Positions 26,297-34,973 of a stretch of 64,000 nt of DNA are shown piece after piece; the first letter of the stretch is position 1, and the number at the start of each line of letters is the position of its first letter. Made by a program: the position numbers and the translations under genes. The stretch covers positions 100,451-164,450 of the forward strand of contig PBUB01000021.1 in NCBI GenBank assembly GCA_002729885.1, given 5' to 3'. Origin of the DNA: Spirochaetaceae bacterium. GTDB lineage: Bacteria > Spirochaetota > Leptospiria > Leptospirales > Leptonemataceae. Under the pieces are notes generated by a model. The model was not told the origin of the DNA. It made no database searches and saw nothing but the letters and a program-made list of their open reading frames with translations.

Positions 26297-27388
26297 ATGA
26301 ATTCCCGCAACCTAAAAGAAAGAGTCCAACGAGAAGTAGAGAGATTCGAAGAGATCGAACAGAAGCTTTCCTCTCCGGAAGTATCCTCGGACCCGTCATC
26401 CTTTAAAGAACTTTCACGCCAGCACAGCCGTTTGAGCTCCCGAATCGAGCCTCTGCGAAAATATCTGAGCTTACTACTTCAACTGGACCAGTCCAACGAA
26501 CTCCTGGCTGACAGTTCCGCTGATTCAGAGCTCAAAGAAATGGCGGAAGCGGAAAAGCAGGACCTGGAAAGCTCTCTGGAGCAAATGCGGGATGAAGTAG
26601 AAACCATGCTTATCCCTCCGGATCCAAACGATGGCAAATCCGTTATTGTAGAGATTCGCGCAGGTACCGGTGGAGATGAGGCCGGATTGTTTGTTGGCGA
26701 CCTTCTAAAAATGTACACCAGATTCTGCGAGGAAAACGGACTGAAAGTAGAACCAATCTACTATGCAGAAACGGAGCTGGGTGGATTCAAAGAGGTGACC
26801 TTCTCGGTAGAGGGAAAACGAGCCTGGGAATTGCTGCATAAAGAAGCGGGAGCGCATCGGGTTCAACGAATCCCGGTTACTGAAAGCGGGGGAAGAATTC
26901 ATACAAGTGCCGTAACTGTATCTGTTCTGGCGGAGGCCGAAGAGGAGGACCTGGAAATCGAAGACAAGGATCTTCGAGTGGATGTTTTTCGAGCCAGTGG
27001 CGCCGGCGGGCAGCATGTAAACAAGACGGAATCGGCTGTGAGAATGACCCATATTCCCACAGGCATTGTTGTATCCTGCCAGGACGAACGAAGCCAGCTA
27101 AAAAACCGGGCCAAAGCTATGAAGGTAATGCGAGCTCGACTTCTGGAGCTGCGAGAAGAGGAACGCCATGCCCAGGAAGCAGCCGCGAAGAAAGAGCAGG
27201 TAAAATCCGGAGATCGTTCGGAGAGAATTCGCACGTATAATTTTCCCCAGGGACGGGTCACCGACCATCGCATCGGATATACTGCTTACAATCTGAATGA
27301 GTTGATGGAAGGTGATATGCAGGATCTTCTGGATGCAGTGATTCAGGCTGAAAAAGAAGAAAAGCTAAAGCAGCTTCAGGAAACCTGA
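26297..27388 (+). CDS. prfA: Peptide chain release factor 1
   Basis: RF1 ends translation at UAA and UAG. The 363-aa protein has the codon-recognition PVT motif (193-195), the catalytic GGQ (237-239, in SGAGGQHVNKTES) and the DERSQLKNRAKAM and RIRTYNFPQGRVTDHRIGYT signatures. The ATG at 26297 gives the normal RF1 N-terminus; an earlier in-frame TTG inside the tRNA does not. The only Shine-Dalgarno-like sequence, GGGGG at 26289-26293, belongs to the 3' acceptor strand of tRNA-Arg. Its methylase gene prmC is at 3497. Confidence 0.96.
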   Translation: MNSRNLKERVQREVERFEEIEQKLSSPEVSSDPSSFKELSRQHSRLSSRIEPLRKYLSLLLQLDQSNELLADSSADSELKEMAEAEKQDLESSLEQMRDEVETMLIPPDPNDGKSVIVEIRAGTGGDEAGLFVGDLLKMYTRFCEENGLKVEPIYYAETELGGFKEVTFSVEGKRAWELLHKEAGAHRVQRIPVTESGGRIHTSAVTVSVLAEAEEEDLEIEDKDLRVDVFRASGAGGQHVNKTESAVRMTHIPTGIVVSCQDERSQLKNRAKAMKVMRARLLELREEERHAQEAAAKKEQVKSGDRSERIRTYNFPQGRVTDHRIGYTAYNLNELMEGDMQDLLDAVIQAEKEEKLKQLQET

Positions 27389-27410
27389 TAGTTCACCGGA
27401 TGAGCAGTTC

Positions 27411-27692
27411 TTAGCGAATTCTATCTTTTAAATCGATGAGGCATTGTTCCAGAACATGCTCCAGGTCAGGATTTTCCCAGTCTTCGTAATCAGGTAGGGA
27501 CTGATAAAGGATCGTTTCCAGATGATTTCTCAGGGACGGTCTTTCTCGTTCGATAAAGGCAAAAAGCCCATTATCTCGAATGCCCTGCTGTAATTCCTGG
27601 AATTCAGAAAGGCCAAATTCAATGCGATTTCCAAACAGAAACCAGATAACCTGGTCTCCCTCCCTTCTACCCTGACTCTGCAGTTTTCTCAT
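27411..27692 (-). CDS. Small hypothetical protein (93 aa)
   Basis: Soluble, no signal peptide; sequence begins MRKLQSQGRREGDQVIWFLF and ends LEHVLEQCLIDLKDRIR. Helical with an acidic C-terminal half (YEDWENPDLEHVLEQ). It lies 40 bp downstream of the ABC-F gene on the same strand. It starts with ATG. I recognise no family; the start is well placed and the frame has no competing gene, so it is probably real. Confidence 0.6.
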   Translation of the reverse strand: MRKLQSQGRREGDQVIWFLFGNRIEFGLSEFQELQQGIRDNGLFAFIERERPSLRNHLETILYQSLPDYEDWENPDLEHVLEQCLIDLKDRIR

Positions 27693-27732
27693 AATCTGTC
27701 TGGTGGTCCGGAATCAGCCGGCGCCCGGGTCG

Positions 27733-29868
27733 TTAACTCTCCAGAGCTCCGAGCTCTTCGGCGGCTTTAATCCAGATCTGCTCTGCCTGCTCCAGATTGG
27801 ATTGTACTTTCTGGAGCTTATCGCTATCGTCTTTGCTATAGTTTTGCGAAAGACTGATTTCCAGTTGCTCCTTTTCTCGGGTCAGTTTTTCCATAGCTTG
27901 CTCTGCATCGCGAACCACAATTCGTTGCTTTCGGATGGCCTTTTTTAGATCGGCACTACTCAAATTCGCACTAACAGAAGGGGCATTCCTGTCCTTCGCT
28001 ACTGATATGCCGGACGAAGAATCGGCAGCAGATTGTCCATTCCTTCGCGCGGACCCCGCTTTCGTGTCGGAGGTTGCATTCTTTATTTCCGGTGAGGGGT
28101 CCTTTCCACTGGCCTTTGCTTCGGAGTTGGCACCGCCACTATTGCTGGAACCGGACGTGGATTTCTTTTCTGGACTGCCTTTCGCCGATCCGGATGTAGC
28201 AGCGCCAGCTGCATCGGAATCGGCTGCAGCCTCAGCAGAACCTGAAGACGGTCGGCCCTTATCTGAATGATCTGTTGAGAGTGCACGATTCAACTTTCCG
28301 CCAGACACCGCTGCGGATTTCGCGGATCCTTTCCCTTTGCCTTTTTCACCGGCATCCTTCTGGCCGGATTTCTTTGAACCTTCATGAAAGCTGGTTTCAA
28401 GCGCATATACATAATCGTCGTAGTTGCCCGGGTAGTTTCGCACCTGCCCGGCCTCTACTTCCAGAATCGAGGTAGCCAGAGTCTTTACAAAAGTTCGGTC
28501 GTGGCTGACGAAGAATACAGTGCCCTGATATCGGGCCAGTCCATCCCCCAATGCTTCCACCGTTTCGAAATCCAGGTGGTTGGTAGGTTCATCCAGAAGC
28601 AAGACATCGTAACGACCAAGAAGCAATCCGGCAATGATCAGCCTGGATCGCTCACCCCCGCTCAATACCTTGATCTTCTTCTTTAGATCCTCATCTCGAA
28701 AAAGAAAACTACCGGCCATGGCCAACAGTTCTTGCTTCGCAGTATTCGGAGGGGCGAATCTGGTTAAGGCTTCCATCACCGATTCCCCTTCTCGCAGGGT
28801 TTCGTTTACATGCTGCGCATAGTAGCCAATCTTCTTTTCCGGTGTCCATCGATAGGATCCATTTACCGGCTCCAGTTCGCCGGAAAGTGTCTTCAGAAAG
28901 GTAGTTTTTCCCTGACCATTCTCACCTACGATCGCAAACTTCTCCCCGGCCGGAATCTTTATATCGATGTTTTCAAGAATTGAGATATCGCCGTAGCCGC
29001 AGTTCAATCGATCTGTGGTCAGAATCAAACCTCTAGAGATGGCAACATCCGGAACCTTCATTCGAACGTTGCTAACTTTGTTTTTGATCTCGATGGGCTT
29101 TAATTTCTCCAGTTGCTTGACCCGACTCTGAGCCTGCGTGGCCTTGGAAGCTTTCGCACCAAAACGATCTACGAAGGCCTGGAGATGTTTTCTACGGGCT
29201 TCGACATTGCGAGCTTCTCGGGCCTTCCTTTCCTTTTCCTCCGCTACAAACTCGAAGTAATCTTCGAGAGGCCCCGGAAATAGAAACAATCCTCCATCTG
29301 CCACTTCCAGTGTGTTATCGGTGGTTCTCTTAATAAACTCCCGATCGTGGGAAATCACCATGTATCCGCCGCGAAAGGTATTGAGAAAATTCTCCAGAAT
29401 GAGCTGAGTATTCAAATCCAGATAGTTCGTAGGCTCATCCAGCATTAGAAAATCCGGCTCCTGCACTAACATACAGGCCAGCTTGATTCTCATTCTGTAG
29501 CCCCCGGAAAATGCTTCGATGGGCTCTTCCAGCTGATCTTCCCGAAAGCCAAATCTGGCCAGGGTGCGAGCACATTGCCAGTGCTCGGCGCCGGTATGAC
29601 GCATCATGAAGTCCAGGATACCTTCATCCAGTGTCCAGGGATCATGCTGTTCCAGATGGGCTATTACAGCACCTTTCCGAATAATGATTTCTCCTTCATC
29701 CGGATGCTCTTCACCAAGAACCATCCGAAAGAATGTAGACTTTCCCGCACCATTGCGTCCGATGACTCCAATCTTCTGGTCGTCATTTATTGTAACGGTA
29801 GCGTCTTCGAAGAGGTGTCTGGCGCCAAAGGAGCGGCCAATTTGATGGGCAGATATTATAGCAGACAT
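27733..29868 (-). CDS. ABC-F family ATPase with long low-complexity linker
   Basis: A 711-aa soluble protein with two ABC domains and no membrane part, as in the ribosome-associated ABC-F family (Uup/YheS/EttA-like). Walker A motifs: GRNGAGKST (37-45) and GENGQGKTT; signatures FSGGYRMR and LSGGERSR; Walker B LMLDEPTNYLD and LLLDEPTNHLD. Between the second domain and a C-terminal coiled coil (starting SSADLKKAIRKQRIVV) lies a ~135-residue Ser/Gly/Lys/Ala-rich tract. ABC-F proteins act at the ribosomal E site; a coiled coil at the C-terminus is Uup/YheS-like. The ATG at 29868 is preferred to an upstream TTG. Confidence 0.92.
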   Translation of the reverse strand: MSAIISAHQIGRSFGARHLFEDATVTINDDQKIGVIGRNGAGKSTFFRMVLGEEHPDEGEIIIRKGAVIAHLEQHDPWTLDEGILDFMMRHTGAEHWQCARTLARFGFREDQLEEPIEAFSGGYRMRIKLACMLVQEPDFLMLDEPTNYLDLNTQLILENFLNTFRGGYMVISHDREFIKRTTDNTLEVADGGLFLFPGPLEDYFEFVAEEKERKAREARNVEARRKHLQAFVDRFGAKASKATQAQSRVKQLEKLKPIEIKNKVSNVRMKVPDVAISRGLILTTDRLNCGYGDISILENIDIKIPAGEKFAIVGENGQGKTTFLKTLSGELEPVNGSYRWTPEKKIGYYAQHVNETLREGESVMEALTRFAPPNTAKQELLAMAGSFLFRDEDLKKKIKVLSGGERSRLIIAGLLLGRYDVLLLDEPTNHLDFETVEALGDGLARYQGTVFFVSHDRTFVKTLATSILEVEAGQVRNYPGNYDDYVYALETSFHEGSKKSGQKDAGEKGKGKGSAKSAAVSGGKLNRALSTDHSDKGRPSSGSAEAAADSDAAGAATSGSAKGSPEKKSTSGSSNSGGANSEAKASGKDPSPEIKNATSDTKAGSARRNGQSAADSSSGISVAKDRNAPSVSANLSSADLKKAIRKQRIVVRDAEQAMEKLTREKEQLEISLSQNYSKDDSDKLQKVQSNLEQAEQIWIKAAEELGALES

Positions 29869-29922
29869 AAACAGGTTTCTTCTGCAGTGGTGAGAGAGTC
29901 GCTGCACAGCGCAAGTGTGATT

Positions 29923-31098
29923 ATGCAGGATAAATCAATATCCGAAAGAACGGAAACTACGGACCGCCAGAAAAATTGGCCGAAGCTTCGAAGGGCCTGC
30001 ATGGCTATGACTGGCGCACTTCTGATCTGGGGCTGGCTACCTGTATCGGTTCTGCAGGCGCGTTCCGAAATCTCGGAACCCACCGCCCGGGACTTTGAGC
30101 AAAATCAACATGAACACCTGGATGCTGAACTCAGAAAGCTAAGAGAAATTATTGCAGGTTATTCCTTTAAGTGTTACGGATCCGCTTCCAAGCTGGTAGG
30201 CCCTGATATTCTGCGAAAAGGATGCGCTATACCGTCCCGCTTCACAGGCGATGGGGATAGCACTCTCTGGAATGGACTTCTTTGTTTTACCGGGCGAAAT
30301 CCCTGGGCCTGCGAAGCCATAAAGAAATCCCAGAGCGAAGATGGACGAATCTGGCGCTCCCCCAGAAGGATGATCAGCGAAAACGATGGCAATGAATATC
30401 CCCAGGCTTCCTTTTCCAGGGATATGGCCCGAGGAGTGCTTCTCTATATCCTTGCCACTCGGGACAACGAGCTTGCCCAGGGATGGTCCGATTATATGTC
30501 CAACATCGGCGCTCTATGCCCGGATCATACCGACTGGAGTTGCGACATCCGCAGTCAGAGCTATAGACGCATCAACCACGTAATGGCCACCACAGGACTG
30601 AAAGGGATTTCCTTCGCCTACACTGTTTTTCCCTGTCTATGGCCCACCTATCCTCTGAGCTCTGCATTCCATGAAACAGTGATGGAAAATCGTGTAGAAA
30701 AGAACGAAAGCTTTCATCTGCACCTGGCAGCCATCGATCTGTTGATGGATCCTCATCTAAAGAAGCCTTTATACGATGATAAATCCCGGCAGGAAATGGC
30801 AGAGGTATTATTTCGGCGAAAGCCCTATAACCTTTTCTATCAATACCTGGCCCATGGACCAACGCTGGAATTAAAGAAGCGGATTCTGGAGTTTGCTCCC
30901 CGCAGCCGGCCTCCGTATCTGGCTCAATGGGTCTGGGAACGAGAAATTCCTTCCAGAGATCTGAACAAATTTGCCAGCGAGCCTGAATCACCTTCTACAG
31001 AGGAGCAGGAATTGGCGTTCAAGGAATACATCCGACTGGAAAGCATGGGATGGGACTTCATCTTTCTGATTGACCTGGTGCTGGATAAGAGGCCCTGA
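29923..31098 (+). CDS. Hypothetical exported protein, helical repeat-like
   Basis: A 391-aa protein. The ATG at 29923 gives a 26-residue charged start followed by a hydrophobic stretch (MAMTGALLIWGWLPVSVLQA); an ATG at 30001 would start directly at this signal peptide. The mature part has GDGDSTLWNGLLCFTGRNP, FSRDMARGVLLYILATRDN and several paired Cys (SFKCYG, KGCAI, LLCF, PWACE, LCPDHTDWSCD). Alternating helices and Trp/Asp pockets recall alpha/alpha-barrel glycan enzymes, but I see no firm motif. It is divergent from the ABC-F gene with 54 bp between starts. Confidence 0.7.
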   Translation: MQDKSISERTETTDRQKNWPKLRRACMAMTGALLIWGWLPVSVLQARSEISEPTARDFEQNQHEHLDAELRKLREIIAGYSFKCYGSASKLVGPDILRKGCAIPSRFTGDGDSTLWNGLLCFTGRNPWACEAIKKSQSEDGRIWRSPRRMISENDGNEYPQASFSRDMARGVLLYILATRDNELAQGWSDYMSNIGALCPDHTDWSCDIRSQSYRRINHVMATTGLKGISFAYTVFPCLWPTYPLSSAFHETVMENRVEKNESFHLHLAAIDLLMDPHLKKPLYDDKSRQEMAEVLFRRKPYNLFYQYLAHGPTLELKKRILEFAPRSRPPYLAQWVWEREIPSRDLNKFASEPESPSTEEQELAFKEYIRLESMGWDFIFLIDLVLDKRP

Positions 31099-31317
31099 CT
31101 CTACACCGGGTAACAAGAAGCATCAGACCCGCTGATAAGCGCAGGCAAGTTACACAGGAATGGCCCATGTTCGCGGCAGGAATTGCACCGGGCGAGACAT
31201 AAGTAGCTTGGTTAGCGCTTCGAAATCGGCTATAGTACGGACCGACTCTGGCTGAATGCCAATAGTTTCAAAAAAATTTGCAACCGGATGCATTCCGGAC
31301 GTTCTCAGGAGTATAGA

Positions 31318-31710
31318 ATGGAAGAACAGAGCACACAGGAGTTACTGCGGCAGCTGATTGAAATTCAGAAAGCCCGTCCCGAAAGTAGCGAGGCAGCACA
31401 GATCATTATCAGTGTGGTTCCGCTTCTGGGAGTCATTCTGGGAGCTACATTGCTATTTTTCTTCTTTCTGTGGAATTATAAACTCAAGAAAGAACTGATC
31501 AGAGCCGGCCAGTATCAATACCAATCGCTGAAAAGCGTGCGTATGTTCGCACTCTTGATTGGAATCATCAGTTTTGCAGTGGGCCTGCCCATGACCATGC
31601 TTTTCGGCGCCGTGGAGGGAGTCTCTTACAGCCTGCTAGGAGGGCTGATACCAAGCTTTGTAGGAATTGGTCTGATTGTTTTCTACGTCGTTTCCAGAAA
31701 AAGAGACTAA
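31318..31710 (+). CDS. Small membrane protein upstream of an ECF sigma gene
   Basis: A 130-aa protein with a hydrophilic head (MEEQSTQELLRQLIEIQKAR) then three hydrophobic spans (around 35-58, 78-100 and 105-125). AGGAG lies 7 bp upstream of the ATG at 31318, which is preferred over an earlier non-ATG start. It sits 6 bp before the sigma-factor gene and probably shares its transcript, making it a candidate third component of the sigma/anti-sigma module. Family not recognised. Confidence 0.78.
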   Translation: MEEQSTQELLRQLIEIQKARPESSEAAQIIISVVPLLGVILGATLLFFFFLWNYKLKKELIRAGQYQYQSLKSVRMFALLIGIISFAVGLPMTMLFGAVEGVSYSLLGGLIPSFVGIGLIVFYVVSRKRD

Positions 31711-31716
31711 CTGGAA

Positions 31717-32250
31717 GTGAAAGACCAAGAATTCGAGCAACTGGTTCAGAATTCCACGGACATGATCTACAGCCTGGGGATGCGTCTTTTTCGCCGCAAC
31801 CAGGAGGATGCCCAGGATTTTGTACAGGATGCCTTCCTGCGGGCCTATGATAAATGGGAGACTTTCGAAGGACGTTCGAAACGATCCACATGGCTATACA
31901 GTCTGGCTTTGAATCTGGGCCTTAATCGGCTCAGCAAGAAGAAGCGGTTGCCGGACTTTGCCGCCGAGCCTGGCATCCTGGATGAGACGGTGGCAACAGA
32001 GGAAACTCCGGAATCCATTGTTACCGATATGCTGGAGCAGGAAGCAGTGGAGGGAATGCTACAGGAGGCATTACAGGATTTGCCAGAAAACTATCGGCTT
32101 CCTATTGTGTTATTATACTTTGAGAAGTTATCTTATAAAGAGATGAGCGAGAAACTAAAAACTTCAGAGGGCACTTTGAAGTCCCTGGTTTACCGGGGAA
32201 AAATGCAGCTTAGAGATAAGCTGAAGCAGTATGCAGAGAACTCCGGTTAA
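31717..32250 (+). CDS. ECF RNA polymerase sigma factor
   Basis: A 177-aa sigma-70 family protein with only regions 2 and 4. Region 2: EDAQDFVQDAFLRAYDKWET and RSTWLYSLALNLGLN; region 4: LPENYRLPIVLLYFEKLSYK with a helix-turn-helix ending GTLKSLVYRGKMQLRDKL. The start is GTG at 31717. The anti-sigma-like gene follows after 48 bp. The downstream regulon is unknown; autoregulation is usual for this family. Confidence 0.94.
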   Translation: MKDQEFEQLVQNSTDMIYSLGMRLFRRNQEDAQDFVQDAFLRAYDKWETFEGRSKRSTWLYSLALNLGLNRLSKKKRLPDFAAEPGILDETVATEETPESIVTDMLEQEAVEGMLQEALQDLPENYRLPIVLLYFEKLSYKEMSEKLKTSEGTLKSLVYRGKMQLRDKLKQYAENSG

Positions 32251-32298
32251 CGGCGGATATTTCGGAAAAGAAAGGCCGTCGGAGTTCAAAGAGGAACT

Positions 32299-32757
32299 AT
32301 GGAAACCAAACATTACATTCAGGAGATCCGTCAGGGCCATGAAAGCCTTGGTCCGGAAGCTCTGGCTCATCTGGAACGATGCTCAAAGTGTAAGAATGAA
32401 TACGACATTTTTCACAAGATTGAACGCTCGGTGGCTGCACTGCCCATTCAGGCTGCGCCATCCTTCCTTCGTGACATGATTCTGCAAAGAGTGATCCGGC
32501 CGGCCTATCAACTGTGGCATCTGGTAATGGGTCTCATCGCAGCAATCATCAGTCCCATGGCCATTGTTTATTTCGATAGAACGTATCAGCTGCAATACCT
32601 GGGCGATGACGCTTTGATGTACACTTTTATAATGTATGGAATGCTTGTGCCAGGAGTCATCATACCTCTTTCTTCCATGCTCATTCGCCGCTACCGATCT
32701 TCCCTTGAGAACTTCTCGGAAAACGTGGATGCCTTTCTAGAGAAGCATGCGAAGTAG
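32299..32757 (+). CDS. Zinc-type anti-sigma factor, membrane-bound
   Basis: A 152-aa protein. HLERCSKC near residue 25 is the His-x3-Cys-x2-Cys zinc motif of ZAS anti-sigma factors, preceded by a short helical segment. Two transmembrane helices follow (LVMGLIAAIISPMAIVYF and YTFIMYGMLVPGVIIPLSSM), then a cytoplasmic-looking tail. GAGGAACT before the ATG is a good ribosome-binding site. Its place after the ECF gene makes it the likely inhibitor of that sigma factor. Confidence 0.82.
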   Translation: METKHYIQEIRQGHESLGPEALAHLERCSKCKNEYDIFHKIERSVAALPIQAAPSFLRDMILQRVIRPAYQLWHLVMGLIAAIISPMAIVYFDRTYQLQYLGDDALMYTFIMYGMLVPGVIIPLSSMLIRRYRSSLENFSENVDAFLEKHAK

Positions 32758-32779
32758 ACAGCCTTAACAGGTCATTCCT

Positions 32780-32813
32780 TTAGAACGGCCTTCCACACTG
32801 AAGACCGTTCTAA
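32780..32813 (+). terminator. Hairpin after the anti-sigma gene
   Basis: TTAGAACGG (32780-32788) pairs perfectly with CCGTTCTAA (32805-32813), 23 bp past the stop, and can extend by CC/GG with one bulge. It is not followed by Ts. Likely transcript end or processing site of the sigma module. Confidence 0.45.
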
Positions 32814-33241
32814 GGGGATCCATTGCGGCACCCTGGTATCCTGGCTCTGTCTCTGGCGATCTGTCTTTCCCTTGAGGCCAGAGCACCACCACAGGATTCC
32901 CGTCCTGAGTGGAGCATCGCTTATCCCCTGGCATAAACCCTTCAAAAAACCTTACACCGTGCGACCCCCCCTTCGGTTTCCGAATTCAGGCGTCGCCCTT
33001 TCCCTGGCGAAGCACGACGATTATGCCAAATTGCAGGTTGCACACTTGCACTCGCTGGCTTATGTCGCATTCCGAAGGCGGCTGAGCACGGTTCAGGGCC
33101 TTTCATTTTTTTCGAATCCGCGAAAAAGTGATTCAGGGTTTCGCGGGAACGCCGATTCTAATAGGGAGGAAGCCAGGCAAGGATGCCAATCTTCCGGGTC
33201 AGAAATGACCAACATACAATAGAGTTGCACGGAGGCGACGA
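32814..33241 (+). other. Non-coding stretch with hairpin, no supported gene
   Basis: Within this gap a 116-codon frame (32872-33222) exists, but it has no ribosome-binding site and an unlikely composition (RPEHHHRIP, KKPYTVRPPL), so I do not call it a gene. CCGCGAAA (33118-33125) pairs with TTTCGCGG (33139-33146). The region has more C and G runs than its neighbours and could hold a small RNA or a gene remnant. Nothing more specific is visible. Confidence 0.4.
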
Positions 33242-33466
33242 ATGAGACATCAACACGAATGGTTCGAAGAAGAAATGGATCCCGATTACCGGGCTCAGAT
33301 TTTTTTTGCCCGGAAGCAGCTTCTGGGAAACATTGAAAACGGCTCCATCCTGCCGGATTTCGGATTACATGCCAGAGCCCTTCTGGACGAAAAGCAAATC
33401 GAAAAAGTAGAAGCGATTCGTCATCGCCGACTGGCTGCTGTGGCAGATCGATTTATTCCAGATTGA
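33242..33466 (+). CDS. Small hypothetical protein (74 aa)
   Basis: A soluble charged protein beginning MRHQHEWFEEEMDPDYRAQI and ending AAVADRFIPD. GGAGG lies 6-8 bp before the ATG, which supports real translation. There is no signal peptide or known motif; it is probably mostly helical. It stands alone between the sigma module and the P450 operon, followed by a strong hairpin. Confidence 0.68.
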   Translation: MRHQHEWFEEEMDPDYRAQIFFARKQLLGNIENGSILPDFGLHARALLDEKQIEKVEAIRHRRLAAVADRFIPD

Positions 33467-33507
33467 TTAATTCGGGAGCGAGACCCTGCAGGCTTCTGAA
33501 GGGATGC

Positions 33508-33552
33508 TTGCGGGGCTACCGCCGCTGATCAGTGGGGCTTCGCGCCCCGCAA
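33508..33552 (+). terminator. Terminator-like hairpin with alternative fold
   Basis: TTGCGGGGC (33508-33516) pairs perfectly with GCCCCGCAA (33544-33552). The 3' arm can instead pair with the nearer GGGGC at 33534-33538 around a TTCGC loop, so two exclusive structures exist. AAAATTCTTA follows, a poor U-tract. Confidence 0.42.
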
Positions 33553-33659
33553 AATTCTTACCAGCCTCTTTTCTGCCATATCAGCCTTTGCCATCCGGAA
33601 AGATGAAAAACTAACTCAAATCAGCTTTACGATCTGCGGCACCGGGATCTCATTGAATC

Positions 33660-34973
33660 ATGCCTTCCGCCGTATCTGGCCCCTCTTCGATTCCACTTCT
33701 GGGAAACTCCCTGGAACTAAGACGCGATCCTCTTGCATTCTTACAAAAGCTTCAGAGAGAGTATGGTGACGTTTGCAAAATCCATGTAGGATGGATCCCC
33801 ATAGTTACAGTCTTTCATCCAGAGCAGATTCGCCAGATTCTTGTAGAAAACCATAAATCCTATATTAAGAGCCGGGGTGTGCGGTTAACAGATTTGATTC
33901 TGGGAAACGGCTTGCTAACTTCCGAAGGGGCGGAGCATCGCCGGCAAAGAAAACTAATACAGCCGGCCTTTCAAAAAAGAAGAATACTTTCTTATGCCAG
34001 CGACATTCTTCAGAGCACTACCGGCCTGACAGAGAAATGGAAACCCGGCGAAACGGTGGATTTGCATACAGAAATGATGCGACTGGCATTGAATGTTGCC
34101 ACTCGTTCTCTATTCAAAGCGGACGTAGAAAAGGAAGCTCCCGAAATAGGGCGGGCTCTGAATCAGGCCATGAAGGACTTTAATCGCGTGGTAAGCAATC
34201 CCCTGGGACGATTGATGGTGAAACTCCCCACTCCGGTGGGGCTTCGATTTAGATCGGGTAAAAAGAAACTGGATCGCATTCTGTACGGTATAATAAACGA
34301 AAGAAAAGGACAGCCCGGCGATCATGGGGATTTTCTCTCTATGCTTTTCGCCGCAGCAGATGAAGAAGGAGGAATGACCGAAAAGCAAATTCGCGACGAG
34401 GCCATGACCATCTTCCTGGCCGGTCATGAAACCACAGCCAATGCTCTGGCCTGGTCTCTCTTTCTGGTAAGCTCTCATCCAGAGTTTCAAGGTCGGCTAC
34501 AGGAAGAACTGGATCATTCCAGCATTGAAGATCCTGAGGCGGATCTGCCTCTTACGCGGGCCCTGTTTGCAGAAGCCATGAGGTTATATCCGCCTGTATG
34601 GGCTATTGGAAGAGAATCCATTGAAACTGTTCAGTTGGGAGACTATTCTTTTCCTGCAGGCACTACTTTCCTCATGAGTCCTTACGTTACCCATAGAGAT
34701 ACCAGGTTCTGGAAAGATGCAGAATCCTTCCAACCAGAGCGATGGCTGAACGAAGCAGAGGTCCTGGCGCCCCCGAAGTTCCGCTACTTTCCATTTGGTG
34801 GTGGACCCAGAATCTGCATTGGCGAGCCCTTTGCCTGGATGGAAGGCACTATGGCCCTTGCTCAGATTCTAAAGCACTGGACATTTGATTTGATTACGAA
34901 GCATCCAGAAACTTCGCCTCTGGTCACCTTGCGTCCCAGGGACGGAATCCTGGCAAGGCCTCTAAAGCGATGA
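33660..34973 (+). CDS. Cytochrome P450
   Basis: A 437-aa heme monooxygenase without membrane anchor. The I-helix motif AGHETT is at about 254, the ExxR of the K helix is in EAMRLYPP, the PERF-like region is QPERWLN, and the heme loop FPFGGGPRICIGEPF carries the thiolate Cys386. Class-I bacterial P450s usually need a ferredoxin and reductase; none is nearby. The substrate is unknown; overall style recalls fatty-acid/alkane or terpenoid hydroxylases, but I would not choose. The gene overlaps truD by 4 bp. Confidence 0.95.
   Translation: MPSAVSGPSSIPLLGNSLELRRDPLAFLQKLQREYGDVCKIHVGWIPIVTVFHPEQIRQILVENHKSYIKSRGVRLTDLILGNGLLTSEGAEHRRQRKLIQPAFQKRRILSYASDILQSTTGLTEKWKPGETVDLHTEMMRLALNVATRSLFKADVEKEAPEIGRALNQAMKDFNRVVSNPLGRLMVKLPTPVGLRFRSGKKKLDRILYGIINERKGQPGDHGDFLSMLFAAADEEGGMTEKQIRDEAMTIFLAGHETTANALAWSLFLVSSHPEFQGRLQEELDHSSIEDPEADLPLTRALFAEAMRLYPPVWAIGRESIETVQLGDYSFPAGTTFLMSPYVTHRDTRFWKDAESFQPERWLNEAEVLAPPKFRYFPFGGGPRICIGEPFAWMEGTMALAQILKHWTFDLITKHPETSPLVTLRPRDGILARPLKR

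Noticed and set aside
26071-26310. Minus-strand ORF across the tRNA and prfA start
   Set aside because: It runs antisense to a clear tRNA-Arg and has no other support.
27935-28270. Plus-strand ORF opposite the ABC-F low-complexity linker
   Set aside because: Antisense shadow of the repetitive Ser/Gly/Lys-coding sequence.
29575-29922. Long 5' extension of the exported-protein ORF into the antisense of the ABC-F gene
   Set aside because: The signal peptide begins far downstream and the extension lies opposite conserved ABC-F coding sequence.
31277-31303. ECF-type promoter (GCAAC ... CGTT) before the 130-aa membrane gene
   Set aside because: Spacing looks right, but transcription would start inside or next to the ribosome-binding site, leaving almost no leader; one instance is not enough evidence.
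32872-33222. 116-codon plus-strand ORF
   Set aside because: No ribosome-binding site, odd Pro/His/Arg-rich composition and no recognisable feature; likely non-coding sequence.
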